Source of the DNA: an uncultured Lachnospiraceae bacterium
GTDB taxonomy: Bacteria; Bacillota; Clostridia; Lachnospirales; Lachnospiraceae
Assembly: GCA_902779355.1 (NCBI GenBank)
Contig: CACZBF010000001.1
Location: 62,001 to 126,000, forward strand
Length of the DNA: 64,000 nt
Direction of reading: 5' to 3'
How positions within the stretch are numbered: the first letter of the stretch is position 1; every line of letters begins with the position of its first letter. A program made the position numbers and the translations under genes. The notes below the pieces were generated by a model that did no database searches, had not been told where the DNA came from, and saw only the letters and a list, made by a program, of their open reading frames with translations. This document shows positions 41,638 to 50,845 of the stretch, one piece after another.

Positions 41638-43071
41638 ATGGGCGAAAACGAAAAGCAGGAAGAAAAAATCGAACTGCAGACAGAACGCAAAACCCCGGAG
41701 CGTCCGGATTATGCGGAAGCGATCGCGACTCTTATCAAAGAGACCGACTCCTTAAAAGAATTGAAAGAACTTCTGGTTGATTACCATGAGAACGATATCG
41801 CAGATGCGCTCCCTCTTCTGACCTCCACAGAACGGAAAAAACTGTATCGCAGTATCGGTATGGACAAGACCTCCGAGATATTTGCCTATCTGGACGATGT
41901 CAGTACCTATCTCGAAGAGATCGATGCGGAGAAGGCCGCAGACATTGTCGAAGGAATGGATGCCGACGATGCAGTCGATGTCCTTGACGAACTGGGGGAT
42001 GACAAAAGAAAAGAGCTGGAAGACCTCCTGGAGGAGGATAAAAGAAAAGAGATCGATCTGATCAGTTCCTACACGGATGATGAGATCGGTAGCAAGATGA
42101 CGACGAACTTCATCGTCATGAACCGCAGCCTTTCGATCACAGACGCGATGAAGTCTCTCGTCAAGCAGGCAGCGGATAACGATAACATTTCCACGATCTA
42201 TACCGTAAATGATGACGGTACTTTCTACGGCGCCCTTGATCTGACGGATCTGATCCGCGCTCGCAAGGAAGACGATATGGAGGCCTTGATCACAACCTCC
42301 TATCCTTATGTGTATGCAACCGAGTCCATAGACGAATGTCTGGAAGAATTGAAAGACTATTCCGAGGACTCCATTCCCGTGTTGGATAACGACAAGAGGA
42401 TCCTCGGTGTCATCACCTCCCAGGACATCATCGAAGTCGTGGATGAAGAGCTTGGTGAAGACTATGCAAAACTGGCAGGTCTTCTTGCAGAAGAAGATTT
42501 GAAGGAACCTCTGCTGCAAAGCCTAAAAAAAAGGATCCCCTGGCTGGTGATCCTTCTGTTCCTCGGCCTTCTGGTATCGAGCGTGGTAGGCGTATTTGAA
42601 GGTGTCGTTGCGGAGCTCCCGCTGATCGTCAGCTTCCAGTCTCTGATCCTTGATATGTCCGGAAATGTCGGAACACAGTCCCTTGCTGTCACGATCCGCG
42701 TGCTCAGCGATGAAGAACTGACGACCGGACAAAAGCTTGGTCTGGTCTTTAAGGAGATGCGCGTGGGTCTCGTAAACGGTCTTCTGATCGCTTCCATCGC
42801 CTTTTGTCTCACAACCGCCTTTATCACGCTTGCAAAAGGCGTCCTTTTGCCGACCGCGCTTCTGATGGCTGGCTGTATCGCCGCCGCTTTGATCCTTGCG
42901 ATGCTGATCGCAAGTTTTACGGGTACTGCAATCCCGATGTTCTTCAATCGTCTTGGTATCGATCCCGCCGTCGCAAGCGGTCCTTTGATCACGACCATCA
43001 ACGATCTCATCGCCGTTATCACCTATTACGGGCTGGCATGGGCGTTTCTGCTGCAGTTGTTCCATCTGTAA
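41638..43071 (+). CDS. mgtE: MgtE-type magnesium transporter
   Basis: 477 residues, full length. N-terminal superhelical domain (DIADALPLLTSTERKKLYRS, DADDAVDVLDEL), two CBS domains (about 140-265) that sense Mg2+, then five membrane helices with FQSLILDMSGNVGTQSLAVT and a C-terminal PLITTINDLIAVITYYGLA. It lets Mg2+ enter through the cytoplasmic membrane. AAAGGAGGCGGCT precedes the start. No M-box riboswitch was recognised in the 180-bp upstream region, so control is probably through the protein itself. Confidence 0.93.
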   Translation: MGENEKQEEKIELQTERKTPERPDYAEAIATLIKETDSLKELKELLVDYHENDIADALPLLTSTERKKLYRSIGMDKTSEIFAYLDDVSTYLEEIDAEKAADIVEGMDADDAVDVLDELGDDKRKELEDLLEEDKRKEIDLISSYTDDEIGSKMTTNFIVMNRSLSITDAMKSLVKQAADNDNISTIYTVNDDGTFYGALDLTDLIRARKEDDMEALITTSYPYVYATESIDECLEELKDYSEDSIPVLDNDKRILGVITSQDIIEVVDEELGEDYAKLAGLLAEEDLKEPLLQSLKKRIPWLVILLFLGLLVSSVVGVFEGVVAELPLIVSFQSLILDMSGNVGTQSLAVTIRVLSDEELTTGQKLGLVFKEMRVGLVNGLLIASIAFCLTTAFITLAKGVLLPTALLMAGCIAAALILAMLIASFTGTAIPMFFNRLGIDPAVASGPLITTINDLIAVITYYGLAWAFLLQLFHL

Positions 43072-43152
43072 AGCAGCGCATCAGTTCGTGCCCGCGTCCC
43101 TCAGCAGGACCGGCACATCAATCCCGCGCCCGCAGTCCTCGACCGCTCCCCT

Positions 43153-44784
43153 TTACTGGACCGGTACTACCGGCATGGCTTCTGCCGCAGGCACTTCCGC
43201 TCCCGGAACTGCCGTCGGATCCGTCACGCCCGGGATCAGCAGCAGCGGATCAACCGCCGGTGTTGTTACCGCCGGTGTTTCTCCTGCTTCCGCGGCTTCC
43301 TTATCATACGAATACGCATTGGAGATCTGGGCATTCTCGGCTGTCAAAACCACCGGATCGCGGTAGTACGCGATCACAGGCGTCCCTTTCTCCACGATCT
43401 CATATAATTTCTCCGCGGCGGATTTCGGTACATTGATACAGCCGTGGGAACCGCTGGTCTTATAGATCTGTCCGCCAAAGGCGCTCCGCCAGTCGGCATC
43501 GTGAATCCCCACATTGTACGCAAACGGCATAAAATACGTCACATTCGACTCATAGTTCTCTCCCACGAGCTTCGCCGGGGACTGTTTATAGACGATCTTG
43601 AACACACCGTCCGGCGAACCGTTATTCTTACTGATATTCCCGGATACGATATCGGTGTCGGCCATCTGCTCTCCGTCCTTGAAATAATACAGGTGCTGAT
43701 TGGTATAATCGATCTCGACGTACGTATCTCCGATATCATCTTCGCCCTGATACCACGCAGTCTGCTCGTAGACCGGCTCTCTTGATACCGGCACGCCTCC
43801 GTTCAGATCCGCGATGATCTGCTCTGTCTCGCCGTCTTTGTCCACGACCCAGCCGTAATCGCCGCCGCCGATCGTGATCGTATCCCCCCTTGCCGTTTGA
43901 AATTCTCTCGGCCTTCCGTATGTATTCAGCTCGTAAGCGAGCGACTGCGCAAAATCATGCGCCTTGCCTTCGTCCACCGACACATTCGTGCCGTCGATCG
44001 CAAGCATCCCAGCGATCCCCGCGGAATCAAGTTTTAAGTCCTTCCCTTCCACCTGATACGTGATCTCCGCAGCCATGTAACGATCCATGGCGTCCCGCGT
44101 CTCGGCGATCTCCGGGCTTTCCGCTGTCACGGCAGGATTCTCATAGCAGCTGTCCGGAAGCTCCAGCAGCTCTTCCTGTGCGGAAACAGCATCCTTGACC
44201 GCCTGTTGCACGGCATCCGCAATGACCGTCGTCCCCCGCTCCTCCGGGATCAGCTCATACCCCGTTTCGGTGATCGTAAACACCGCATCTTCAGGCGGCG
44301 TCATATTTGACGGATCCATAAAAGAAAATCCGGAAACAAGCGTCCGCAGCGCGTTCTCGTCATAAACGACTTCATCCGAGAGCTCATAGTCCTTTTCTTT
44401 CGCGCCGTCGATCAGGAAGCGCGCACCTACCTGGTCTTTCAGCAGATCCTCTACGGCGCCCTCATCCACATAGCGGCAGGAAATATCAGCGCCGCGTACG
44501 AGATAGCGCTCGCCGTTGCGATCCACAACAGTCAGGAGATAGCAAGCGGCACGGTCTGCAAGCGCGTCATTCACCTGCTTTGCCGTCATCTTGCTGCAGT
44601 CAATCCCAAGGATCGAGGTATTCGGGAAAAAATGAGATTCGTAGTAGAGCGAGACCCCGATCAGTATACACACCGCTGTCACGCCGGCTGCGATGAGTCC
44701 CAACACCAGATACTGCTTCTGTTTTCTTTTTTTATTTCTTCTTTTTCGTCTCTGACTCGCAGAGGATTGTCTTGTCGTTCCCAT
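43153..44784 (-). CDS. L,D-transpeptidase (YkuD) with peptidoglycan-binding region
   Basis: About 543 residues. A basic N-terminus (RRKRRNKKRKQKQ), one membrane helix (about 30-52), a long extracellular part of the YoaR/VanW-associated putative peptidoglycan-binding type with repeated SILGIDCSKMTAKQVNDAL-like motifs, then the YkuD catalytic domain with SGSHGCINVPKSAA (catalytic His and Cys). It cross-links peptidoglycan. A Pro/Ala/Val-rich tail follows. I chose 44784 (MGTTRQSS) with AGGG upstream; the longer frame overlaps the divergent DUF1846 gene. The exact start is uncertain. Confidence 0.88.
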   Translation of the reverse strand: MGTTRQSSASQRRKRRNKKRKQKQYLVLGLIAAGVTAVCILIGVSLYYESHFFPNTSILGIDCSKMTAKQVNDALADRAACYLLTVVDRNGERYLVRGADISCRYVDEGAVEDLLKDQVGARFLIDGAKEKDYELSDEVVYDENALRTLVSGFSFMDPSNMTPPEDAVFTITETGYELIPEERGTTVIADAVQQAVKDAVSAQEELLELPDSCYENPAVTAESPEIAETRDAMDRYMAAEITYQVEGKDLKLDSAGIAGMLAIDGTNVSVDEGKAHDFAQSLAYELNTYGRPREFQTARGDTITIGGGDYGWVVDKDGETEQIIADLNGGVPVSREPVYEQTAWYQGEDDIGDTYVEIDYTNQHLYYFKDGEQMADTDIVSGNISKNNGSPDGVFKIVYKQSPAKLVGENYESNVTYFMPFAYNVGIHDADWRSAFGGQIYKTSGSHGCINVPKSAAEKLYEIVEKGTPVIAYYRDPVVLTAENAQISNAYSYDKEAAEAGETPAVTTPAVDPLLLIPGVTDPTAVPGAEVPAAEAMPVVPVQ

Positions 44785-44806
44785 ATACCCTAGCATAACA
44801 TAGAAT

Positions 44807-44835
44807 TTGAAAAAAAACAGTAAGAGGGTTATAGT
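44807..44835 (+). promoter_or_regulatory. Promoter of the DUF1846-channel operon
   Basis: TTGAAA (44807-44812), 17 bp, TATAGT (44830-44835), 21 bp before the ATG. Confidence 0.6.
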
Positions 44836-44856
44836 AATTTTCGGAGGGCAAAAACA

Positions 44857-46329
44857 ATGGATCACTCAAAGATCGGATTTGATTCCGACAAATATCTGAA
44901 GCTCCAGTCGGAGCACATCAAAGAGCGTATCGCAAAGTTCGGAAAACTCTATCTGGAATTCGGAGGCAAACTTTATGACGATTATCACGCCTCCCGCGTC
45001 CTGCCTGGCTTTGCACCGGACAACAAGTTAAAAATGCTCGAAGAGCTCCGCGACGAGGCGGAGATCTTGATCGTCATCAGTGCAGAGGCGATCGAGCAGA
45101 ATAAGATCCGCAATGACTACGGCATTACCTACGATGAAGACGTGCTGCGTCTGAAAGACGTCTTTGAAAGCCGCGGTTTTTATGTCGGCAGCATCGTGAT
45201 CACGAAATACACCGGACAGCGTGCAGCCGCTCGTTTCAAGCAGCGCCTTGAAAACCTCGGAATCCCCTCCTATTTCCATTATGTCATCGACGGCTATCCG
45301 TCCAATATCCCGCTGATCCTCAGCGATGAAGGCTATGGCAAAAACGACTACATTGAAACGACAAGAGACCTTGTTGTCGTCACCGCTCCGGGTCCAGGCA
45401 GCGGCAAGATGGCGACCTGCTTGTCCCAGCTCTATCATGAAAACAAGCGCGGCACCAAGGCCGGCTACGCCAAATTCGAGACGTTCCCGGTATGGAATCT
45501 GCCGCTAAAGCACCCGGTCAACATTGCATACGAAGCCGCTACCGCGGATCTTTCCGATGTGAATATGATCGATCCGTTCCATCTGGAAGCCTATGGCGAG
45601 ACCACCGTCAACTACAACCGTGACGTGGATGTCTTCCCGGTGTTGCAAGCGATCTTTGAAGGAATCCTCGGAGAATCCCCCTACAAATCGCCGACAGACA
45701 TGGGCGTCAATATGATCGGCTTCACGATCTCAAATGACGAAGTTGTACAGGAAGCCGCAAAACAAGAGGTCATCCGACGGTACTTAAGCACGGCTTGTGC
45801 CGTAAAGCGCGGTCATGCCTCCAGAGAGGAACTTTACAAAGAAGAGCTCCTTCTGCAGCAGATTGAGTGTACCGTGGATGCGCGTGCCGTTGTCCCCGCT
45901 GCATTGGCACGGGAAGAAAAGACAGGCCATCCTGCCGTCGCGCTCTCTCTGCCGGACGGTTCCATCGTGACCGGCAAGACCACCGATCTCCTCGGCGCTT
46001 CCGCCGCAGCGATCATGAATGCGCTCAAGGTCTGCGCGGGCATCCCGCATGACGTCAAGCTCGTTTCGGAAAACTCCATCGAGCCGATCCAGCACCTGAA
46101 AACGCATTATCTCGGCAGCAAAAATCCGAGACTTCATACAGACGAGATCCTTGTTGCCCTTTCCGCCAGCGCTTCCTTCAACCCCTCCGCGCGCCTTGCG
46201 CTGGAGCAGCTTCCGAAGCTCCGCGGGATGGAGGCACACTCCACAGTCATGCTGTCTACCGTTGACGAAAACGTCTTCCGGCGGCTCGGGATCCTGCTGA
46301 CCTGCAGTCCTGTCTATGAGGCAAAATAA
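44857..46329 (+). CDS. DUF1846 family protein
   Basis: 490 residues, the usual family length, alignable throughout: KIGFDSDKYLKLQSEHIKER at the N-terminus, VTAPGPGSGKMATCLSQLYH (P-loop-like), MIDPFHLEAYGETTVNYNRD and a C-terminal ASASFNPSARLALEQLPKLR. Function is unknown; structures of relatives show nucleotide-binding-like folds. TCGGAGGGCAAAAACA precedes the start. It is followed after 2 bp by the channel gene, so the two form an operon. Confidence 0.92.
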   Translation: MDHSKIGFDSDKYLKLQSEHIKERIAKFGKLYLEFGGKLYDDYHASRVLPGFAPDNKLKMLEELRDEAEILIVISAEAIEQNKIRNDYGITYDEDVLRLKDVFESRGFYVGSIVITKYTGQRAAARFKQRLENLGIPSYFHYVIDGYPSNIPLILSDEGYGKNDYIETTRDLVVVTAPGPGSGKMATCLSQLYHENKRGTKAGYAKFETFPVWNLPLKHPVNIAYEAATADLSDVNMIDPFHLEAYGETTVNYNRDVDVFPVLQAIFEGILGESPYKSPTDMGVNMIGFTISNDEVVQEAAKQEVIRRYLSTACAVKRGHASREELYKEELLLQQIECTVDARAVVPAALAREEKTGHPAVALSLPDGSIVTGKTTDLLGASAAAIMNALKVCAGIPHDVKLVSENSIEPIQHLKTHYLGSKNPRLHTDEILVALSASASFNPSARLALEQLPKLRGMEAHSTVMLSTVDENVFRRLGILLTCSPVYEAK

Positions 46330-46331
46330 GC

Positions 46332-47546
46332 ATGAAAGAATCCACGGTCGTCCGCGCCCGGAAAATCCAGAAAAAACTCTATAATATGGTTGCGGTCGGT
46401 GTCGTTGATGAGCCCTTAAATCAGCTGTACGACATCATCAGTACCGTTGCGCTCCTTGTCAATCTGGTCTCTATCATCCTTATGACGTTCGATAACATCA
46501 TGGCGCGCTACCGTGAGCTGCTTCTCGACCTGGAAGCGATTACGGTCGCTTTTTTTGCCGTGGATTATGCTCTGAGGATCATCACGGCGCGTTATCTCTA
46601 TCCGACACAAAAACCCGGTCGCGCCATTCTGATGTATGTGTTTTCATTTTCCGGCATTATCGACCTGCTGTCTTTCTTTCCCTATTATCTGCCGGTCGTC
46701 TTCCCGTACGGTGCCGCAGTATTCCGTATCATCCGTGTCGCGCGTATTTTGCGGCTATTCCGCATCAATGCCTACTACGACTCCATGAGTGTCATCACAG
46801 AAGTCCTGAAACGCAAGCGCAAACAGCTCTTATCCTCGGTCTTTATCATCTCGGTCCTCTTGCTGGCTTCGAGCCTTTGCATGTACAGTTTGGAACATGA
46901 AGCGCAGCCGGATAAATTCTCCAATGCCCTTTCCGGCATCTGGTGGGCTACTTCAACCCTGCTGACCGTCGGGTACGGCGATGTCTACCCCGTGACCGTT
47001 GCGGGAAAGATCGCCGGCATCATCATCTCGTTCCTCGGAGTCGGGATGGTCGCGATCCCTACCGGTATCATTTCCGCAGGCTTCGTGGAGCAATATTCCA
47101 AATTGAAACGTATGGGAGAACTGGATGCAGAATTCGACATCCAGTTTATTAAGATCGTGTTGAAAAAAGAGGATCAATGGGTCGGAAAGACCATTCATGA
47201 ACTGGAGCTCCCGCACGGCACGATCGTCGCCGCCATTCAGCGAGGGAACGAAACGGTCCTTCCGCGCGGGAATGTAAAACTGCGCACCGGCGATACGATC
47301 ATCCTCGGTGCGGAATCCTTAAAAGACGACCAACCCGTGGATCTGAAAGAGATCGTGATCAACAAAGAACACGAATGGAACGGTGTCGCGATTCAGGATC
47401 TCGATATCTCCAGGAAATCCTACATCATCATGGTGAACCGCCATGGCAAATCCCTGATCCCGCGAGGCAGCCTTGTCCTGACCGAAGGGGATCATGTGAT
47501 CCAATATACCAAGATCTCTACGTCTCACTATTCAGAAGAACTTTAG
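46332..47546 (+). CDS. Voltage-gated-like K+ channel with TrkA-C domains
   Basis: 404 residues. Six membrane segments: S1-S4 in about 35-155 with a positively charged S4-like stretch FRIIRVARILRLFRI, pore helix and selectivity filter LLTVGYGDVYPV (TVGYGD), S6 ending FVEQYSKLKRM. The C-terminus has two TrkA-C-like domains (about 265-330 and 335-400; VKLRTGDTIILGAE, GSLVLTEGDHVIQY) that usually bind ligands such as cyclic di-AMP or gate the pore. A full RCK-N domain is absent. Cotranscribed with the DUF1846 gene. Its stop overlaps the convergent azlD stop. Confidence 0.88.
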   Translation: MKESTVVRARKIQKKLYNMVAVGVVDEPLNQLYDIISTVALLVNLVSIILMTFDNIMARYRELLLDLEAITVAFFAVDYALRIITARYLYPTQKPGRAILMYVFSFSGIIDLLSFFPYYLPVVFPYGAAVFRIIRVARILRLFRINAYYDSMSVITEVLKRKRKQLLSSVFIISVLLLASSLCMYSLEHEAQPDKFSNALSGIWWATSTLLTVGYGDVYPVTVAGKIAGIIISFLGVGMVAIPTGIISAGFVEQYSKLKRMGELDAEFDIQFIKIVLKKEDQWVGKTIHELELPHGTIVAAIQRGNETVLPRGNVKLRTGDTIILGAESLKDDQPVDLKEIVINKEHEWNGVAIQDLDISRKSYIIMVNRHGKSLIPRGSLVLTEGDHVIQYTKISTSHYSEEL

Positions 47547-47860
47547 AGCACCATCTCTATGATCCGCTCCGTCACAAACACTGCTGCACAAGCTGCCAGT
47601 GCCACGACGAGCAGACTCTTTTCCCGATAAGACAAGAACAATGCCACAAAGAACCCCACTGCTGCCCCGAGCACATACGTTGTCGCAAAAAAGACCGCCG
47701 GCACCGTCATGGCAGCCAGGCACGCATAGGGCACATAGTAGAGAAAAGACCGTAGGAAGCGGTTTGTGATCTCTTTTTTCAGAAGCACCAGCGGCAGCAT
47801 CCGCACGAGATACGTCACGCCCGCCATCGCCAGAATATAGATAAAATCTGTCTCTCTCAT
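47543..47860 (-). CDS. azlD: AzlD-type branched-chain amino acid exporter subunit
   Basis: 105 residues, four hydrophobic segments, with TYLVRMLPLVLLKKEITNRF and FLYYVPYACLAAMTVPAVFF, standard AzlD. With AzlC it exports branched-chain amino acids across the membrane. I chose the ATG at 47860 because the family starts at MRETDFIYIL, and it overlaps the azlC stop by ATGA; longer frames run inside azlC. Confidence 0.9.
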   Translation of the reverse strand: MRETDFIYILAMAGVTYLVRMLPLVLLKKEITNRFLRSFLYYVPYACLAAMTVPAVFFATTYVLGAAVGFFVALFLSYREKSLLVVALAACAAVFVTERIIEMVL

Positions 47861-48558
47861 GGCGCCTCCTCCCCTTCCGCCGGGATTGGCCGCAGGATCG
47901 CGGCAAGTGCCGATACCAAAACCGCCGTGATGATGATCACAAATCCTGTACTGACACGATTTAAGACAGGTAAAAACGTGAATGCACAGCTGATCCCCAT
48001 CGCCAGCAGCACGACAAACAGAACCGCCCGGTCTTTTTTCGCCGGCGGGATGATGATCGCAAGGAACATCCCGTAGATCGCGACCGACAGCGCACTCGTC
48101 AGAAAGCCCGGCAGCACACTCCCCGCCGCCGCGCCAAGCGCCGTCCCGCATACCCATCCGGGGATCGCCACACACATCGCGCCGTAGACATAGGATGCTT
48201 TGATCTTTCCGGGCTGCGTACTCGCGATTCCGAAGATCTCATCCGTCACGCCGCACGCGATCAGAAAGCGATGCCCAAATTTGACTGACCTGTCCAGTTT
48301 TTGCGAAAGTGACACACTCATCAGGGAATACCTGAGGTTTATCACCAGCTGTGTCAGCATCATCTCCAGCACCGTCCCGCCGGTCAATATAATCTCCAAT
48401 CCCGCAAACTGTCCCGCCGAAGTCACGTTCATCGCCGAGATCAGCGTCGCTTCCAATACCGGGATCCCGCCCTCTGCCGCCATCATGCCGAAGGCAAAAG
48501 ATACTGCCAGATACCCGAGTCCAATAGGAATTCCATCCCGTAGTCCTTTTCGAAACAT
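47857..48558 (-). CDS. azlC: AzlC-type branched-chain amino acid exporter
   Basis: 233 residues: FRKGLRDGIPIGLGYLAVSF, FAGLEIILTGGTVLEMMLTQ, INLRYSLMSVSLSQKL and six or so membrane helices, all typical of AzlC. I chose the ATG at 48558 (MFRKG) with GGAG six bases upstream; an ATG four codons earlier has no ribosome site. azlCD form a two-gene unit. No AsnC/Lrp regulator (AzlB) is adjacent. Confidence 0.9.
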   Translation of the reverse strand: MFRKGLRDGIPIGLGYLAVSFAFGMMAAEGGIPVLEATLISAMNVTSAGQFAGLEIILTGGTVLEMMLTQLVINLRYSLMSVSLSQKLDRSVKFGHRFLIACGVTDEIFGIASTQPGKIKASYVYGAMCVAIPGWVCGTALGAAAGSVLPGFLTSALSVAIYGMFLAIIIPPAKKDRAVLFVVLLAMGISCAFTFLPVLNRVSTGFVIIITAVLVSALAAILRPIPAEGEEAP

Positions 48559-48644
48559 GTTACGCTCCATTCATCAGATTCACACGTCCCTCATCATACC
48601 ATGAATTCCTTGTAAAAAAAACACACAACCTCTGATTTTTGTGC

Positions 48645-48650
48645 TATAAT
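48645..48650 (+). promoter_or_regulatory. Extended -10 box upstream of the EAL gene
   Basis: TGC followed by TATAAT (48645-48650), 44 bp before the ATG; no good -35. Confidence 0.5.
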
Positions 48651-48694
48651 TTAAATGATTATTCGTCTTTTCACATCAGAAGAGGAGCAGTCCT

Positions 48695-50368
48695 ATGGCA
48701 ACGGCTGAATATTCGATCGCTGATATGAAACACTTTATGGGCATGATGGAGGGCATGTATGATATTGTCCGCTTGATCGACCCGATCGAGTGCAAGGAGC
48801 TGGAGTTTGACGAGAATCATATGATCCACAGCCATCCTTGCTATGACGTTTGGAATGCCGATCATCGCTGCAAAGACTGCAGCAGCTATCGCGCGTGCAT
48901 GAGCGGCAGCCGTCTGGAGAAAACCGAGCTTTTCCGGGGCACGGTCTTCCATATCCAATCCAATCCGGTTCATCTTGTGCAGCCCGACGGTTCCAGATAC
49001 GACTGCGTCCTGGAGCTGATCACGAGCACCAAAGCCACCGAAACCGACAAAAAGAATCTGGTCGAAAAAGAGCGTCAGGAATATGCGCCGGCGTTGCGCC
49101 TCCGCGATCCTCTGACCGGTCTTTATAACCGTGAAGGCTTTATCAAGGCGGTCCGCGACGTCCTGATCAACGGTCCGAGGAAGCCGCGTCTCATGGTCGC
49201 GTCCGACATCATCCAGTTCCGCCTGATCCAGAGCCTGTTCGGCAAAGAAAAATGCAACGAGATCCTGCTTGAGATCTCCCGGATCATCCGCCGCTACAGC
49301 AATGAGAACGCGATCTTCGGCCGCATTACGGAAGACCGCTTTGCTCTTTGCATTGCCGAAGAGATTTTTAACCCCGACAGGATCGATCACAGTGTCGAAG
49401 AAGTCCGCCAGCTCTTGAGCGGCACGGAATTCCGCCTGGAGGTGCGTACGGGGATCTATCGGATCAAGGACCAGGAGCTTTCCATCCCGACCATGTTTGA
49501 CCGCGCAGAAATGGCGCTGGACACCATCCGGGAAAACAGCCGCCTGCATTACGCGTACTTTGACGATTCCATGATGGAAAATATCCTCTACCGCCAGAAG
49601 GTGATCGGGGAATTTGACGCCGCGCTTGAAGCCGGTGATTACCATATCTTCCTGCAGCCGCAGGTCACGCACGACGGCAGGATCCATGGTGCGGAGGCTT
49701 TGGCCCGCCTCATCAAAAACGGCAAGATCATCCCGCCGGTCCGTTTCATCGGCATCCTCGAAGATGCCGGTCTCATCGGCCGTCTGGACAGCTATATCTG
49801 GGAGCTCGCCGTGCAGCAATTGAAAAAATGGCAGAACACGGAGTTTGCCGACCTCTATATTTCCGTCAATATTTCAGCGCTCGATTTTTACTACATCGAC
49901 GTCTATGAGACGCTGACGTCGCTGATGGAAAAATACGGGGTGGCGCGCGAGATGCTCCGCCTTGAGATCACGGAGACCGCCCTCATGACGGATCCGGAGA
50001 AGCAGCTTCCGCTCATCCAGCAGCTTCGCGAGCAGGGATTCCTTGTCGAGATCGACGACTTCGGCAAGGGTTACTCTTCCCTCAGCATGTTAAAAGACAT
50101 CGAAGCGGACGCACTGAAGATCGATATGGGCTTTTTATCCGACTCCGAAAATACGAACCGCGGAGAAAAGATCCTGCGTTCCATCATCGATATGTCCAGA
50201 GAGCTCGACATGGAGACGATCACCGAAGGCGTCGAGACCAAGGATCAGCTGCAAGGCCTGCTGGACAAGGGCTGTGAGATGTTCCAAGGGTATTATTTTG
50301 CAAAGCCTATGAGTGTCGAAGATTTTGAAAAATTATATAAAACCGGTATCTTTATTGAACAGAACTGA
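48695..50368 (+). CDS. Degenerate GGDEF-EAL protein, c-di-GMP phosphodiesterase
   Basis: 557 residues. N-terminal sensor of about 130 residues with four close Cys (HPCYDVWNADHRCKDCSSYR then AC), a pattern I associate with PAS-like domains of gut Clostridia. Then a GGDEF-fold domain whose signature reads GRITEDRFAL, so it should not make c-di-GMP. Then an EAL domain with GAEALARL, ISVNISALDF, LRLEITETAL, EIDDFGKGYSSLSML and LKIDMGFL, the residues expected for an active phosphodiesterase. AGAGGAG precedes the start. It probably lowers c-di-GMP, which would favour motility; the next gene has a sigma-D promoter. Confidence 0.88.
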   Translation: MATAEYSIADMKHFMGMMEGMYDIVRLIDPIECKELEFDENHMIHSHPCYDVWNADHRCKDCSSYRACMSGSRLEKTELFRGTVFHIQSNPVHLVQPDGSRYDCVLELITSTKATETDKKNLVEKERQEYAPALRLRDPLTGLYNREGFIKAVRDVLINGPRKPRLMVASDIIQFRLIQSLFGKEKCNEILLEISRIIRRYSNENAIFGRITEDRFALCIAEEIFNPDRIDHSVEEVRQLLSGTEFRLEVRTGIYRIKDQELSIPTMFDRAEMALDTIRENSRLHYAYFDDSMMENILYRQKVIGEFDAALEAGDYHIFLQPQVTHDGRIHGAEALARLIKNGKIIPPVRFIGILEDAGLIGRLDSYIWELAVQQLKKWQNTEFADLYISVNISALDFYYIDVYETLTSLMEKYGVAREMLRLEITETALMTDPEKQLPLIQQLREQGFLVEIDDFGKGYSSLSMLKDIEADALKIDMGFLSDSENTNRGEKILRSIIDMSRELDMETITEGVETKDQLQGLLDKGCEMFQGYYFAKPMSVEDFEKLYKTGIFIEQN

Positions 50369-50377
50369 CCAAACTCT

Positions 50378-50404
50378 TAACTTTTGCTTGCCTAATGCCG
50401 ATAA
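50378..50404 (+). promoter_or_regulatory. Sigma-D (FliA)-type promoter
   Basis: TAAC (50378-50381), 15 bp, GCCGATAA (50397-50404): an exact sigma-28 -10 element at exact spacing with one mismatch in the -35. It lies 37 bp before the small gene at 50441. Confidence 0.75.
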
Positions 50405-50440
50405 AACGAATATAATGATATTGTTTTACAGGAGCATTCT

Positions 50441-50773
50441 ATGTCATTATCAGTCGGAGCCATTGGCTCAATCGGACAAATGAGTACTGTGAAGCCCTTG
50501 AGCTACGCGCTTGCCAACCGTTCCGGGGTCAGCAGTATCTATCAGAAATCGGTACAGAACGAGGACGCAGTCAGTCTCGTTCATCCGGTTCGTTACCCGA
50601 ACGCAACGATTGCCCCTGCGGATCCCGCAGAGAAGGCAGCCGAAAAGCAGGCAGCGGATCAGGGATTTCAGACCATTGCATCGAAATTTGCAGGTTCTCC
50701 GGTCGGTTATCAGGCAGACAGCACCGCTGCTGCGTACTCTATGGCAGGCAGTATGTTCGACGCCATCGCGTAA
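50441..50773 (+). CDS. Small motility-regulon protein of unknown function
   Basis: 110 residues, no signal peptide: MSLSVGAIGSIGQMSTVKPL, a Ser/Tyr/Val-rich middle, an Ala/Glu/Lys helix and a C-terminus TAAAYSMAGSMFDAIA. The N-terminal S-x-G-x-I-G-S pattern resembles the starts of the unknown proteins at 3327, 5021 and 8125. Own sigma-D-type promoter and own terminator make it a monocistronic member of the motility regulon. Function unknown; export through the flagellar apparatus or a role at the cell pole are possible. CAGGAG precedes the start. Confidence 0.65.
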   Translation: MSLSVGAIGSIGQMSTVKPLSYALANRSGVSSIYQKSVQNEDAVSLVHPVRYPNATIAPADPAEKAAEKQAADQGFQTIASKFAGSPVGYQADSTAAAYSMAGSMFDAIA

Positions 50774-50788
50774 TTTTTGCAAAGCGAA

Positions 50789-50818
50789 AGATCCGGAGCA
50801 TTTCTCCGGATCTTTTTT
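50789..50818 (+). terminator. Terminator of the small sigma-D gene
   Basis: Perfect 10-bp stem AGATCCGGAG/CTCCGGATCT with CATTT loop and TTTTTT tail. Confidence 0.9.
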
Positions 50819-50845
50819 GATACATGAAAGGGATAACACCGTCCT

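Noticed and set aside
48671-49819. Minus-strand open frame of 382 codons
   Set aside because: Shadow of the GGDEF-EAL gene on the plus strand, which has full domain matches.
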